From positions 62,001 to 126,000 of the forward strand of contig NZ_PZJV01000002.1 of NCBI RefSeq assembly GCF_003206155.1: a stretch of 64,000 nt of DNA. Direction: 5' to 3'. This document shows, piece after piece, positions 21,339-30,790 of the stretch. Source of the stretch: Salinicola halophilus. Lineage in GTDB: Bacteria; Pseudomonadota; Gammaproteobacteria; Pseudomonadales; Halomonadaceae. The notes under the pieces were generated by a model. That model made no database searches. It was not told the origin of the DNA and saw nothing but the letters and a program-made list of their open reading frames with translations. Positions within the stretch are counted from its first letter, which is position 1. Every line of letters starts with the position of its first letter. The position numbers and the translations under genes were made by a program.

Positions 21339-21346
21339 GACTCGGC

Positions 21347-22396
21347 ATGAAAGGCGCCATACGCGTAGGGCTGGTCGGTTACGGCATGGCCAGTAAACGA
21401 TTCCATGCTCCGTTAATCATGGCCCAGGAAGGGCTGAATCTCGTGAGCGTTTCGAGCCGTGACGCTACCAAGGTCCGGGCGGACTGGCCGGAGATTCCGG
21501 TCGAGTCATCGCCGGAGGCGCTGTTTGCCCGCGAGGATATCGATCTGGTGGTGATTCCCACGCCGAACACCACCCACTACGCGCTGGTGAAGGCGGCGCT
21601 GGAGGCGGGCAAGCACGTGGTGGTGGACAAACCGTTCACCGTCACGGTCGCGGAAGCGGAAGAGCTCTGCCTGCTGGCGGCCAAGCAGAAGCGCTGGCTG
21701 GCGGTCTTTCACAACCGTCGCTGGGATGCGGACTTTCTCACCGTGCGCAATCTCATCGACGGTCGAACGCTCGGCGACGTCGTACATTTCGAATCGCACT
21801 TCGATCGCTTCCGACCCGAGATATCCCAGCGCTGGCGCGAAGAGCCGACGCCCGGCTCGGGCATCTGGTTCGATCTCGGTGCGCATCTGCTCGATCAGAG
21901 CCTGGTGCTGTTCGGACGGCCCGATGCGATCACGCTCGATCTCGCCAACCAGCGCACCGGCGCTCGCGTCGACGATTACTTCCATGCGGTGCTGCGCTAT
22001 GGCGACAAGCGCGTGGTACTTCACGGCGGCTCGCTCGTCGCCGCCCCCACCGCACGATTTACCGTTCACGGCACGCGAGGGAGCTACGTCAAGCACGGCT
22101 TCGACCCCCAGGAGGCGATGCTGCAGCGTGGCGACCGACTGCCGTCGCCGCACTGGGGCGAAGACTGGCGCCACGGCATGCTGACCATCGGCCAGGTGCG
22201 CGAGGGCGGCCAGCCCGAGCTCCACGAAATTCCCACGCTGCCGGGGGACTATCTCGCGTTCTATACGGGCGTACGCGATGCGATTCTCGGGCGTGGGCCG
22301 CTGCCGGTGACGGCCGAATCCGCCCTCGATGTCATGCGGCTGCTGGAAGCCGGCGTCAAAAGCGCCGAGACCGGTACGCGGGTCGAATTCGGCTAG
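21347..22396 (+). CDS. Gfo/Idh/MocA family oxidoreductase
   Basis: 350-residue NAD(P)-dependent dehydrogenase, cytosolic. The Rossmann loop is GLVGYGMASKRFHAPLI (about residues 7-23), and DKPFTVTVAEAEELC holds the conserved EKP-type Lys. FHNRRWDADF and DLGAHLLDQSL are typical of the YdgJ/YceM-like branch acting on sugars or inositols. The substrate is unknown; a sugar-acid locus lies next to it on the other strand. A duplicated ribosome binding site precedes it. Confidence 0.88.
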   Translation: MKGAIRVGLVGYGMASKRFHAPLIMAQEGLNLVSVSSRDATKVRADWPEIPVESSPEALFAREDIDLVVIPTPNTTHYALVKAALEAGKHVVVDKPFTVTVAEAEELCLLAAKQKRWLAVFHNRRWDADFLTVRNLIDGRTLGDVVHFESHFDRFRPEISQRWREEPTPGSGIWFDLGAHLLDQSLVLFGRPDAITLDLANQRTGARVDDYFHAVLRYGDKRVVLHGGSLVAAPTARFTVHGTRGSYVKHGFDPQEAMLQRGDRLPSPHWGEDWRHGMLTIGQVREGGQPELHEIPTLPGDYLAFYTGVRDAILGRGPLPVTAESALDVMRLLEAGVKSAETGTRVEFG

Positions 22397-22408
22397 ATCC
22401 CGCGAGAG

Positions 22409-22451
22409 CGTACCGTCGACATGGCGCCCTTGCGGACACGCCGACGGTACG
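22409..22451. terminator. 10-bp inverted repeat in a convergent gap
   Basis: CGTACCGTCG (22409-22418) and CGACGGTACG (22442-22451) are perfect inverted repeats with a 23-nt loop. They fall in the 62-bp gap between the ends of the Gfo/Idh gene and kdgT. No U-tract is present, so this may be a bidirectional but weak or factor-assisted terminator. Confidence 0.4.
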
Positions 22452-22458
22452 ATCCGCG

Positions 22459-23496
22459 CTACTTGAAGATTGCCTGATCGGTCGTGTGGGCCGTGGAAGT
22501 GGCGAGCGGGGCCTCGACCTCCGGATCCGGAGATTTCAGCTCGCCGTTGCGCTTGAGTAGCCAGGATGCGATAGCGGGGGCCATCAGCGCCGACACCAGC
22601 ACGCAGGCCGCGACCTGGGTCGTGGCGACACCCACGTAAGCCTGCAGCGAAGAATCTGCCGCCGCGGCGATCGCCGGCGTCGCGATGGAGTTGCCGGCGG
22701 TGGTCCCGGCGGCGAAGCCGATACCACTACGCGGACCCCGCTTGAGCAGATAGCGATAGCCGAGGTAGACGAGGCCGCCGGTCAGCGGGGCGACCAGCAG
22801 GCCGAGTCCGATCCCCGTGATCCCGCCCTGGACCACGTCGGTCAGGTTGATCCCGGTGCCCAGCCCGAACGAGAAGAACGGGATCACCATTTCGGGTACC
22901 GGACGCATCACCTCCGTCCATTTGGGGTCGAGGTTGCCCACCAGAATGCCCAGCAGCAGCGGGATGATCGCCGCCAGGAACACCTCGAGCGGAATGTCGG
23001 CAAGCCCCGAGGCGCCGATGAGAATCAGCGTGAAGAACGGCCCGTCGTTGATCGCGCTGGCGATGTAGGCGCCGCGGTCGCGCTGATCCCCGTAGCGGCC
23101 GGTGAAAGCGAGCCAGATGCCGCCATTGCTGTTATCCATCGACGCCAGCATCGCCAGTATCGAAATACCGAAAAGCCCTTCCATACCGGTCGCCAGCCCG
23201 ATCCCGGCGATCAGCACACCCGGCACCAGACTCTTCATCAGCAGAATCACGCTCGCCGTACCCACGATGGGCCCGGCGTTGCGCGGCGTGATCTGCATGC
23301 CGGTGGCGAAGATCACCAGTGCCATGAAGGCCATGGCGCCATCCTTGAACAGCGCGGTGGTGAAACTGCCGATCTCCAGCGCCTCGGGCGCCAACGTGCC
23401 GACGATCGAGCCGAGAATCAGCGGCACGATCATCAGCCCGCCGGGAATGCGGTTGAGCGTGTCATAGATGGGGAAGCGGGAACGAACGGGGGTCAT
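22459..23496 (-). CDS. kdgT: 2-keto-3-deoxygluconate permease
   Basis: 345-residue KdgT-family inner-membrane symporter importing 2-keto-3-deoxygluconate, a product of pectin and alginate breakdown. IYDTLNRIPGGLMIVPLILG at the N-terminus, MLASMDNSNGGIWLAFTG and FAAGTTAGNSIATPAAIA-like C-terminal segments are family hallmarks, with about ten membrane helices. GGAGAG lies 5 nt before the ATG. It is downstream of the UxaA-family gene on the same strand (40 bp), so the two form an operon. Confidence 0.94.
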   Translation of the reverse strand: MTPVRSRFPIYDTLNRIPGGLMIVPLILGSIVGTLAPEALEIGSFTTALFKDGAMAFMALVIFATGMQITPRNAGPIVGTASVILLMKSLVPGVLIAGIGLATGMEGLFGISILAMLASMDNSNGGIWLAFTGRYGDQRDRGAYIASAINDGPFFTLILIGASGLADIPLEVFLAAIIPLLLGILVGNLDPKWTEVMRPVPEMVIPFFSFGLGTGINLTDVVQGGITGIGLGLLVAPLTGGLVYLGYRYLLKRGPRSGIGFAAGTTAGNSIATPAIAAAADSSLQAYVGVATTQVAACVLVSALMAPAIASWLLKRNGELKSPDPEVEAPLATSTAHTTDQAIFK

Positions 23497-23536
23497 GGTT
23501 CTCTCCTAGGCGATGACGTCGAGGCGTGGCTTTCGA

Positions 23537-25102
23537 TCAGGTGATGACACCGATCTGCCACGGCACGAACTCCTGCTGGCCGTAGCCGTGGCGCTCGCTC
23601 TTGCTGCGCTCGCCGGAGGCCAGGGTCAGCAGGCGCTGGAAGATCTGCTCACCGAGGGTGTCGATATCCACTTCACCGTCGATCAGCGCGCCGCAGTTGA
23701 TGTCCATGTCGTCGCCCTGATGCGTCCAGAGCGCGGTGTTGGTGGCAAGCTTGAGCGAGGGCACCGGCGCGCAGCCGAAGGCGCTGCCGCGACCGGTGGT
23801 GAAGGCGATCAGGTTGCAGCCGCTGGCCACCTGGCCGGTGACCGAGACCGGATCGAAACCGGGGGAGTCCATGAAGGCGAGCCCGCGGGTGCGCATCGGT
23901 TCGGCATACTCGAGCACCTCCTGAAGCGGGCTGGTGCCGGCCTTGGCGATGGCACCGAGGGATTTCTCGAGGATCGTGGTCAGCCCGCCCGCCTTGTTGC
24001 CGGCGGAAGGGTTGTTGTCCAGCGAGGCTCCCCGCACCCGGCAGAACGTCTCCCACCAGTGGATTCGCTCGATCAGTTTCTCGGCGACTGCCGGGCTCAC
24101 CGCACGTCGGGTCAGCAGGTGTTCGGCGCCGTAGACCTCCGGAGTCTCGGCGAGAACGGCGCTGCCGCCGTGGGCCACGAGCCGGTCGACCGCGGCACCC
24201 AGCGCCGGATTGGCAGTGATGCCGGAGTAGCCGTCGGAACCCCCGCACTGCAGTGCCACGCGCAGGTGCTCGGCGCCGCAGGGGGTGCGTTCGACCCGAT
24301 TGGCCTCCTCCAGCAGCGTGTGGATATGGCGGATCCCTTCGGCAATGGCTCGGGTGGTGCCGCCGATCTGCTGAATGGTGAAGGGGTGGAGCTTGGGCCC
24401 GACTTCGAGCCCTTCGGCGTCGATCAGCGCATCGATCTGATTGGTCTCGCAGCCCAGTCCGATCACTAGCACGGCGGCGAAATTGACGTGGCGGGCGTAG
24501 CCCGCGAGGGTGCGCCTCAGCATTGCCAGGGCTTCACCCTCGGAGGCGACGGCGCAGCCCACCCCGTGGGTGAGTGCGACCACGCCGTCGACGTTGGAAT
24601 AGGGCAGCAGCGCCTCCGGGTGGACGTCGCGACGGAAATGATCGGCGATGGCGTGAGCGACGGTGGCCGAGCAGTTCACCGAGGTGAGGATGCCGATGTA
24701 GTTGCGTGTGGCAACGCGACCGTCCGGACGCCGGATGCCCATGAAGGTGGCCGGCTCGGCGGCCGGCGTCACCGGATGCACTTCGCGGCCGATGGCGTAG
24801 TCCTGTTCGTGGGCCTCGCCCTCGAGGTCGGCGATGTCGAGGTTATGGACGTGGACGTGATCCCCGGCGGCGATGGCGGCACTCGCCTTGCCGATGATCT
24901 GTCCGTAGCGGCGGATCGTCTCGCCGGCGGCGATGTCGCGCAGCGCGATCTTGTGCGCGCCGGGCACCGGGCCGGTGAGCGTGACCCCGGGGGCGACCTC
25001 GGTATTGGCGGGCAGGGGGCGGCGAGCGATGGCGACGTCGTCGCGTTCGTGCAGACGCACGACCGAGGCGGGCGCTTCGCGGGTATGTTCGATCAAGGTC
25101 AT
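23537..25102 (-). CDS. UxaA-family altronate/galactarate dehydratase
   Basis: 521-residue iron-dependent hexonate or hexarate dehydratase. The N-terminal SAF-like domain has AHKIALRDIAAGETIRRYG (about residues 54-72); the catalytic part carries CGGSDGYSGITANPALG, NPSAGNKAGGL and TGRGSAFG, shared by UxaA and GarD. With KdgT next door, altronate dehydratase giving 2-keto-3-deoxygluconate is the simplest reading, but galactarate cannot be excluded. GAGGAGAG precedes the ATG at 25102. It is divergent from a LysR regulator. Confidence 0.85.
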   Translation of the reverse strand: MTLIEHTREAPASVVRLHERDDVAIARRPLPANTEVAPGVTLTGPVPGAHKIALRDIAAGETIRRYGQIIGKASAAIAAGDHVHVHNLDIADLEGEAHEQDYAIGREVHPVTPAAEPATFMGIRRPDGRVATRNYIGILTSVNCSATVAHAIADHFRRDVHPEALLPYSNVDGVVALTHGVGCAVASEGEALAMLRRTLAGYARHVNFAAVLVIGLGCETNQIDALIDAEGLEVGPKLHPFTIQQIGGTTRAIAEGIRHIHTLLEEANRVERTPCGAEHLRVALQCGGSDGYSGITANPALGAAVDRLVAHGGSAVLAETPEVYGAEHLLTRRAVSPAVAEKLIERIHWWETFCRVRGASLDNNPSAGNKAGGLTTILEKSLGAIAKAGTSPLQEVLEYAEPMRTRGLAFMDSPGFDPVSVTGQVASGCNLIAFTTGRGSAFGCAPVPSLKLATNTALWTHQGDDMDINCGALIDGEVDIDTLGEQIFQRLLTLASGERSKSERHGYGQQEFVPWQIGVIT

Positions 25103-25412
25103 GGTCTCTCCTCGATTTCCCTGCCGTCGCAACCCCGTCGAAACGTTTATGCGACTTAGGTCGATTAGACTTTCATCGATTCGACTTTCGGCGAGAAATT
25201 CAGTGTTATCAGTAAGTTGAAAGCGAAAGGTCCAGTCGTGACGGTAGACTGCGCCGGGTATGGCGCGATACTGAGAGTTGCTGATGCAGCGATAACCATG
25301 GCGTATCGGCCGAAGGTCGAAGGCCGTCGCGGCGACGCCGCGGGCCGACGGTGACGAAGTGCCGAATAGCGACGGACGAGACGTCGCGCGGCAAGCGCAT
25401 GAGGTGGAAACG
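25103..25412. other. Divergent control region with 15-bp direct repeat
   Basis: 310-bp gap between the dehydratase and LysR starts. A near-perfect 15-bp direct repeat, TCGATTAGACTTTCA then TCGATTCGACTTTCG (25161-25190, 13 of 15 matching), lies about 60 bp from the dehydratase start. LysR proteins bind such gaps, so the repeat is a candidate operator. No gene is seen. Confidence 0.45.
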
Positions 25413-26444
25413 ATGACGAGCGAGACGACGGAAGAGCGCGCGGGCGCCGGGGACCCCTGGGAAGAGGAAGCCGACGCGGGGACATCGCCTGGCGAGACGG
25501 AGTCGACGCCGACACTCGAGGCGCTGATGTCACGGCTGCGGCTGCGCCAGCTGCGCCTGCTGATGGCACTGGAGGAGTGTGGGTCGATCCACAAGGCCGC
25601 GGCCAGGGTGGCGATCTCTCAACCCGGGGCGACACGCGCCCTCAACGAGATCGAGTCGACCCTGGGCGCGACGCTCTTCGTCCGCGGCACTCGGGGGCTC
25701 ACGTCCACCGAGCTGGGGCGCTGCGTGCTGCGCTACGCGCGGCTGATCCAGGCGGACGTCGCGCATCTGCGCGAGGAGATGATCGGCATTCGCCAGGGGG
25801 TCGGCGGTCATCTCGCGGTGGGGGGGACGATGGGGGCGATCGGCACGCTGATCGATGCGGTAGCGATGCTGCGGGCAGAGCAGCCGTCGCTGTCGCTGGA
25901 GATCGTCGAGGACACCAGCGAGGGGCTGCTGCGGATGCTCGATCAGGGCCGCCTCGACGTGGCGCTGTGTCGCTCGAGTTTCGGCCAGCGCCCGAGCGAC
26001 TATCAGCGACAGGGCAGCTTCCCGGAACCGCTCTGGGTCGTCGGCCATCCTCGCCACCCGCTGGGTGACGTCGCTTCACCGCGTCTTGTCGACCTGGCCG
26101 AGCGCACTTGGATCGTCTATCCCGTCAGCATGCCGCGGATGCTCGAGCAGGAGTTCGTGGCGGCGGGGCTGCCGCAGCCGCTGAGGACGCTGGAGATCTC
26201 CTCTACCTACGGGATTCTGGCGATGATCGAGCGTGACGAGACGGCGTTGGCGCTGCTGCCCGAGCGTATCGCCAGCCTGCCGGTGAGTCGGGGGCAGATC
26301 CGGCGAATCCCTTACCGCCTCACCACCGACAATCCGCCTTTCGAGCTGCTCTGGCGACGCGACCGCGAACTCTCCGCCGCCGCTCAGCGTTTCGTCGCTA
26401 AATATCGGCGTCTCTCCCTGGGCGCCGAGGAGAGGAATTCGTAA
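25413..26444 (+). CDS. LysR-type transcriptional regulator
   Basis: 343-residue LysR protein. The winged-helix domain runs over about residues 40-95 (LRQLRLLMALEECGSIHKAA, then the recognition helix in ISQPGATRALNEIE), followed by a substrate-binding domain. About 35 acidic residues precede the DNA-binding domain, longer than usual. The ATG at 25413 has GAGGTGG upstream; an earlier GTG (25359) would lengthen the tail further. It is divergent from the dehydratase-kdgT operon and probably controls it in response to a sugar acid. Confidence 0.9.
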   Translation: MTSETTEERAGAGDPWEEEADAGTSPGETESTPTLEALMSRLRLRQLRLLMALEECGSIHKAAARVAISQPGATRALNEIESTLGATLFVRGTRGLTSTELGRCVLRYARLIQADVAHLREEMIGIRQGVGGHLAVGGTMGAIGTLIDAVAMLRAEQPSLSLEIVEDTSEGLLRMLDQGRLDVALCRSSFGQRPSDYQRQGSFPEPLWVVGHPRHPLGDVASPRLVDLAERTWIVYPVSMPRMLEQEFVAAGLPQPLRTLEISSTYGILAMIERDETALALLPERIASLPVSRGQIRRIPYRLTTDNPPFELLWRRDRELSAAAQRFVAKYRRLSLGAEERNS

Positions 26445-26680
26445 CGGGTGCAGCGAGTTGCGAAATCGGGGGTTGCCGTCTAGTTTTTCCGTAGCGGATT
26501 GGCCGGGGTGATCCGGTGCGCCGTATCACCCTCGCGTCAATCGGCGGTGGCTTGCGACACGCTTCGCCAGTCGCCGCAGTGGCTCAACGGTCGGGGCAGC
26601 GCGCGTTATCCGTCACGGACGGAGCCTATGGCTCGCTGCCCACGACCCTTGCTAGCGCTTTCTATCGTGTTCTCTTCAAT

Positions 26681-26707
26681 CGTCCCGCTTTGCGGGGCGA
26701 TTTTTTT
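26681..26707 (+). terminator. Rho-independent terminator
   Basis: CGTCCCGC, loop TTT, GCGGGGCG (one G-U pair), then A and seven T. It lies 237 bp past the LysR stop, further than usual. Confidence 0.85.
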
Positions 26708-26723
26708 GGTCGCTTCAACGAGC

Positions 26724-26807
26724 CCGTTACCGACATTCGCCGCGCCGTTACCGACATTCGCCGCGCCGTTACGGGCATTCGCCGCGCCGCTACGGGCATT
26801 CGCCGCG
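26724..26807. repeat. 21-bp tandem repeat, four copies
   Basis: Four head-to-tail 21-bp units at 26724, 26745, 26766 and 26787. Copies 1 and 2 are identical (CCGTTACCGACATTCGCC...), while copies 3 and 4 share GGG in place of CGA, and copy 4 has one more change. The period is a multiple of three, so every frame gives a 7-residue repeat, but no frame looks like a real protein. It lies between the terminator and the end of nudE. Confidence 0.92.
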
Positions 26808-26836
26808 CCGTGGTAGCCAGGGCGTCGCGCTTGGGG

Positions 26837-27427
26837 TCACCACCAACTTTCGCCGTCGCGCTCACGGCGCAGCGTCTCCCGAGCGATGAATAGGGCGGCG
26901 ATCGTTCTGGCCTCGTGAAAGTCGTCGCGCCCCAGCAGGCCGACGATATCGTCGATGGCGTGCGTCTCCACGATCAGCGGCTCCGGTTCGTCGCCCGTCA
27001 GGCGCTGCGGGTAGAGATCGCTTGCGAGCATCACCTGCATCCGATGATCCATGGTGTTGGGCGAGAGGGTCAGCTCCACCAGCGGCTCGAGGCGGCGTGC
27101 TCCGAAACCGCACTCTTCCATCAGCTCGCGATTGGCGGCGGTGACGATGTCCTCCCCGGGGTCGACCAGTCCCTTGGGCAGCGTCAGGGCGTAGTCGTCG
27201 AGGCCGGCGGCGTATTCGCGGATCAGCAGCACGTGGTCCGGGTCCGGCATGGCGACGAGCATCACGGCGCCGTGTCCCTTGCCTTTCAATCGCTCGAAGG
27301 TGCGCTCGGCGCCGTTGGCGAAGCGCAGTTCGATCTCCTCGATGGCGAACAGGCGGCTCTCGGCGACGTCGCGTCGGGCGAGCACGCTGGGTCTTGCGAG
27401 CGGGTCGGAACGGTCGGTCGGGGCCAT
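26837..27427 (-). CDS. nudE: NUDIX hydrolase NudE (ADP compounds hydrolase)
   Basis: 196-residue cytosolic hydrolase that cleaves ADP-ribose, Ap3A and NADH-type dinucleotides. The Nudix box is GLVDPGEDIVTAANRELMEE followed by CGFG (about residues 99-122), and YALTLPKG precedes it as in NudE. The ATG at 27427 has CGGAG 7 nt upstream; an earlier ATG at 27622 would overlap the divergent hslR gene. Next to hslR and hslO this is a conserved gammaproteobacterial group. Confidence 0.93.
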   Translation of the reverse strand: MAPTDRSDPLARPSVLARRDVAESRLFAIEEIELRFANGAERTFERLKGKGHGAVMLVAMPDPDHVLLIREYAAGLDDYALTLPKGLVDPGEDIVTAANRELMEECGFGARRLEPLVELTLSPNTMDHRMQVMLASDLYPQRLTGDEPEPLIVETHAIDDIVGLLGRDDFHEARTIAALFIARETLRRERDGESWW

Positions 27428-27579
27428 GATGAACTCCGGGTACGGGGAGAAGGGATTCGATACTCCCAATTCAGCCACGCCGGCGCGCAAAAGGCGATGC
27501 TCGGGGGGCGACGGGCCGACCGATTCGGGTTGAAGCGGCGCGCCGCCGCCCCCATTGTTGGCGGTCGAGGTGACAGACC

Positions 27580-27972
27580 ATGAGTGAAACCGTACGTATC
27601 GACAAATGGCTCTGGGCGGCACGCTTTTTCAAGACGCGCCAGCTGGCCAAGAAAGCGATCGAAGGCGGCAAGGTCCGCTACAACGGCAATCGTGTGAAGG
27701 TGAGCCGAAACGTCGAGGTCGGCGCGCTGATCGAGGTGCCGCAGGGCTGGGACAATGCGGTGGTCGAAGTGCTCGAGCTATCCGATCAGCGCCGCGGCGC
27801 CCCCGAAGCGCAGAGGCTCTACGCCGAAACTCCCGACAGCATCGCCCGACGCGAGCGCGAAGCTCACAATCGCAAGCTGGCCAACGAGGCGATGCGCCCG
27901 CCGATCAAGCGACCCGACAAGCGCCAGCGCCGCGATATCCAGCGGTTTCAGCGTAACCCGAGCGACGATTGA
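27580..27972 (+). CDS. hslR: Ribosome-associated heat shock protein Hsp15
   Basis: 130-residue S4-domain RNA-binding protein that rescues stalled 50S subunits carrying peptidyl-tRNA. The S4 motif is [20 protein letters not shown] (about residues 6-25) plus [12 protein letters not shown]. The C-terminal third is strongly basic ([15 protein letters not shown]). It is divergent from nudE by 152 bp and 91 bp before hslO, as in other gammaproteobacteria. Confidence 0.96.
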   Translation: MSETVRIDKWLWAARFFKTRQLAKKAIEGGKVRYNGNRVKVSRNVEVGALIEVPQGWDNAVVEVLELSDQRRGAPEAQRLYAETPDSIARREREAHNRKLANEAMRPPIKRPDKRQRRDIQRFQRNPSDD

Positions 27973-28063
27973 CTTAGGTCCAGCGTCCAGGCGACGCGAC
28001 CAATTTCCCTTTTCCAGAAGATCGGCGGCGATACCACGTGCCGTCGGTCGACGAGACCGATCC

Positions 28064-28936
28064 ATGAACGACCAGATTCAACGTTTTCTCTTCGACGATA
28101 CCAACGTGCGCGGCGAGATCGTCCAGCTGGAGCAGGCCTACGCCGAGGTGCTCGCACGCCACGACTATCCGGAACCGATTCGCCTGCAGCTCGGCGAGCT
28201 GCTCAGCGCCGTGGCGCTGCTGACCGAAACGGTGAAGCTCGACGGCACCGTGAGCCTCGAAGTGCGCGGCAAGCAGGGCGTCGACGTGCTCATGGCGGAA
28301 TCGAACCCCGGCGGCGAACTACGCGCGATCGCGCGCTTCGACGAGTCCCAGGTGTTCGCCGACAACGCCAACCTGCGTCAGCTCATCGGCGACGGCCAGA
28401 TCGTGATCACCCTCGATCCCAAGGAGGGCAAGCGCTATCAGGGGATCGTGGCGGTCGAACACGAAAGCCTCGCCGGCTGTCTGGAGGCGTATTTCGCCCA
28501 GTCCGAGCAGCTGGCGACACGCCTTTGGCTGAGCGCGGACAGCGAGCGGAGTGCGGGACTACTGCTCCAGCAGCTTCCCGACGATGCCGCCAACCTCGAC
28601 CCCGACGCCTGGAACCGGCTGACCCAGCTGGCCTCGACGATCACCGACGAAGAGCTCTGCACGGTCGCCGCCGAGGACATGCTCTATCGGCTGTTCCACG
28701 AGGAGACGACCCGGGTCTTCGAACCCAAGGCGCTCGCATTCGGCTGCAACTGCTCGCGAGAACGCTTCGCCGATGCGCTCCATACGCTGGGTGCCGAGGA
28801 GCTGCGCAGCATTCTCGAACAGCAGCAGGCCGTGGATACGCAGTGCCATTTTTGTCATACCCGTTATCACTTCAGCGCCACCGACATCGAAGCGATCATC
28901 GAATCTCCCCAGGCACCGTCTCCTACCGTGCACTGA
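28064..28936 (+). CDS. hslO: Redox-regulated chaperone Hsp33
   Basis: 290-residue holdase activated by oxidative unfolding. The C-terminal zinc switch has CNC (about residue 227) and CHFC (about residue 260), and the N-terminal dimerisation core contains [12 protein letters not shown]. The ATG at 28064 is chosen because the conserved [12 protein letters not shown] start follows at once; upstream codons overlap hslR. Confidence 0.97.
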   Translation: MNDQIQRFLFDDTNVRGEIVQLEQAYAEVLARHDYPEPIRLQLGELLSAVALLTETVKLDGTVSLEVRGKQGVDVLMAESNPGGELRAIARFDESQVFADNANLRQLIGDGQIVITLDPKEGKRYQGIVAVEHESLAGCLEAYFAQSEQLATRLWLSADSERSAGLLLQQLPDDAANLDPDAWNRLTQLASTITDEELCTVAAEDMLYRLFHEETTRVFEPKALAFGCNCSRERFADALHTLGAEELRSILEQQQAVDTQCHFCHTRYHFSATDIEAIIESPQAPSPTVH

Positions 28937-28987
28937 GCGGCGTTTAATACTTCGATGTCGGCCACCGCCGCGCGGGGCGGCCGGCGT

Positions 28988-29015
28988 TTGCGCCCCGGAC
29001 GCTTTTTGCCATAAT
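28988..29015 (+). promoter_or_regulatory. Candidate sigma-70 promoter of pckA
   Basis: TTGCGC, 16 bp, CATAAT, about 120 bp before the pckA ATG at 29135. Confidence 0.45.
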
Positions 29016-29134
29016 GGCGATCCTTTTTGCCCGCCACACGTCGAAGTTGCCGGTCCCAGCGCACGGCGTCGTGTTCGCGGCGGGCAGCGACGCTGTGAAA
29101 CGACACGAACAGAGGCCTTCGAGCCCAGGACGAG

Positions 29135-30718
29135 ATGATGACCACGCAAGCCACCGCTTCGGCTGCCGTTGATGCCCGCTCGGCGAAAGCGCACACCGAC
29201 CTGACCACGGCCGAACTGGTCGAGTATGCCTTGGCACGCAACGAAGGCGTACTGGCCGCCAACGGTGCGCTGGCGGTGGAGACCGGCGCGCGCACCGGTC
29301 GCTCGACGCTGGATCGTTTCATCGTCGACGAGCCATCGACGTCGGATCTCATCGACTGGGGACAGGTCAACCGCCCGATCTCCCCGGACGTCTTCGACGC
29401 GCTCTGGGAACGCGTCGAAGACTACCTCGCCGGTGGCGAGACCTTCGTGTCCGATCTGCACGTGGGCGCGGACCCGGAGCACTACCTGCCGACGCGTCTG
29501 GTCACCGAGCTTGCCTGGCACAACCTCTACGGGCGCAATCTGTTCGTGCGCCCGGAAGGCTACAACCCCAAGGGCAAGAGCGAATGGAGCGTTCTGAGCG
29601 CTCCGGGTTTCGTCTGCGAGCCGGAGCGCGACGGGACGCGCTCCGAATGCACCGTCATGATCAACTTCGCCCGGCGCAAGGTGCTGGTGGCGGGCATGCG
29701 CTATGCCGGCGAGATGAAAAAGGCGATGTTCTCGGTACAGAACTTCCTGCTGCCCGAGAAAGACGTGCTGCCGATGCACTGCAGCGCCAACGTCGGCGAA
29801 GACGGCGAAACCACGCTCTTCTTCGGGCTCTCCGGCACCGGCAAGACCACGCTCTCCGCCGACCCGGATCGCTACCTGATCGGTGACGACGAGCACGGCT
29901 GGGGCGAGGGCACGGTATTCAACTTCGAGGGCGGCTGCTACGCCAAGACCATCGATCTCTCGCGCAAGAACGAGCCGATCATCTGGGACGCGATTCGCTT
30001 CGGTACGGTGCTGGAGAACGTGGTGCTCGACGCCGAGCGCCAGCCGGATTACGGCGACGACAGCCTCACCCAGAACGGCCGTGCGGGCTATCCGCTGGAG
30101 TTCGTCGAGAAACGCGTCGAGGAGAACCGGGCCGGCGAGCCCAACGCGATCATCTTCCTGACCTGCGACATGAGCGGCGTGCTGCCGCCGGTCTCGGTGC
30201 TCTCCAAGGAGGCCGCGGCATATCACTTTCTCTCCGGCTACACCGCGAAGGTCGGCTCTACCGAGATGGGCTCGACCAGCACGCTCTCCGCGACCTTCTC
30301 GACCTGCTTCGGGGCGCCGTTCTTCCCGCGCCCGGCGCACGAGTACGCCGAGCTTCTGATCAAGCGCATCGAAGCCTTCGGCTCGCGCGTCTATCTCGTC
30401 AATACCGGCTGGAGCGGCGGAGCCTACGGTAAAGGCGGCAGTCGTTTCAGCATTCCCACCACGCGGGCGATCATCCGCGCGATCCAGGAGGGCGATCTCG
30501 CCGACATCGAGACACGCCGCATCGAGGGGCTCAACCTCGACGTGCCGGTGGCGGTGGAAGGCGTCGATGGCAAACTGCTCGACCCGCGCGAGGCCTGGGA
30601 CGACGGCGAGGCGTACCAGACGCAGCGAAACGCGCTGATTCAGCAGTTCACCGACAACTTCGCCAAGTTCGACGGCGTGGACGACGCGATCATCGCCGCC
30701 GGCCCGCAGCGGCAGTGA
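29135..30718 (+). CDS. pckA: ATP-dependent phosphoenolpyruvate carboxykinase
   Basis: 527-residue gluconeogenic enzyme converting oxaloacetate and ATP to phosphoenolpyruvate and CO2. The kinase P-loop [15 protein letters not shown] lies near residue 230, with the metal-site segment [10 protein letters not shown] and [10 protein letters not shown] after it. The N-terminal 20 residues are Ala-rich and variable; ATG 29138 is an equal alternative start. It is the only gene in its transcript, with its own promoter and a long 3' hairpin. Confidence 0.97.
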   Translation: MMTTQATASAAVDARSAKAHTDLTTAELVEYALARNEGVLAANGALAVETGARTGRSTLDRFIVDEPSTSDLIDWGQVNRPISPDVFDALWERVEDYLAGGETFVSDLHVGADPEHYLPTRLVTELAWHNLYGRNLFVRPEGYNPKGKSEWSVLSAPGFVCEPERDGTRSECTVMINFARRKVLVAGMRYAGEMKKAMFSVQNFLLPEKDVLPMHCSANVGEDGETTLFFGLSGTGKTTLSADPDRYLIGDDEHGWGEGTVFNFEGGCYAKTIDLSRKNEPIIWDAIRFGTVLENVVLDAERQPDYGDDSLTQNGRAGYPLEFVEKRVEENRAGEPNAIIFLTCDMSGVLPPVSVLSKEAAAYHFLSGYTAKVGSTEMGSTSTLSATFSTCFGAPFFPRPAHEYAELLIKRIEAFGSRVYLVNTGWSGGAYGKGGSRFSIPTTRAIIRAIQEGDLADIETRRIEGLNLDVPVAVEGVDGKLLDPREAWDDGEAYQTQRNALIQQFTDNFAKFDGVDDAIIAAGPQRQ

Positions 30719-30790
30719 GGTTCGCCGGCCGACGCTGATGTCGTCTCGTGTTCGGCGAGTGGCTCGTGCCGGGCGAATGGCATATATCGA

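Larger units (their letters stand above)
26445..26836 (+). ncRNA. Possible structured RNA or long 3' UTR ending at a terminator
   Basis: 392 bp without a convincing gene. It shows a hairpin GGGTGAT...ATCACCC (26506-26531, inner CGG-TGCG-CCG), a second TCCGTC-ACG-GACGGA (26609-26623), an alternative overlapping stem GAGCC-TAT-GGCTC (26622-26634), then an intrinsic terminator (26681-26707). After the terminator comes a 21-bp repeat array. This could be the LysR 3' UTR or a separate small RNA; no clear promoter was found. Confidence 0.35.

Noticed and set aside
26516-26893. Small protein with heptapeptide repeats (VTDIRRA-like)
   Set aside because: The 21-bp DNA repeat makes all frames give 7-residue repeats. 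There is no ribosome binding site, and it crosses a terminator and runs into nudE.
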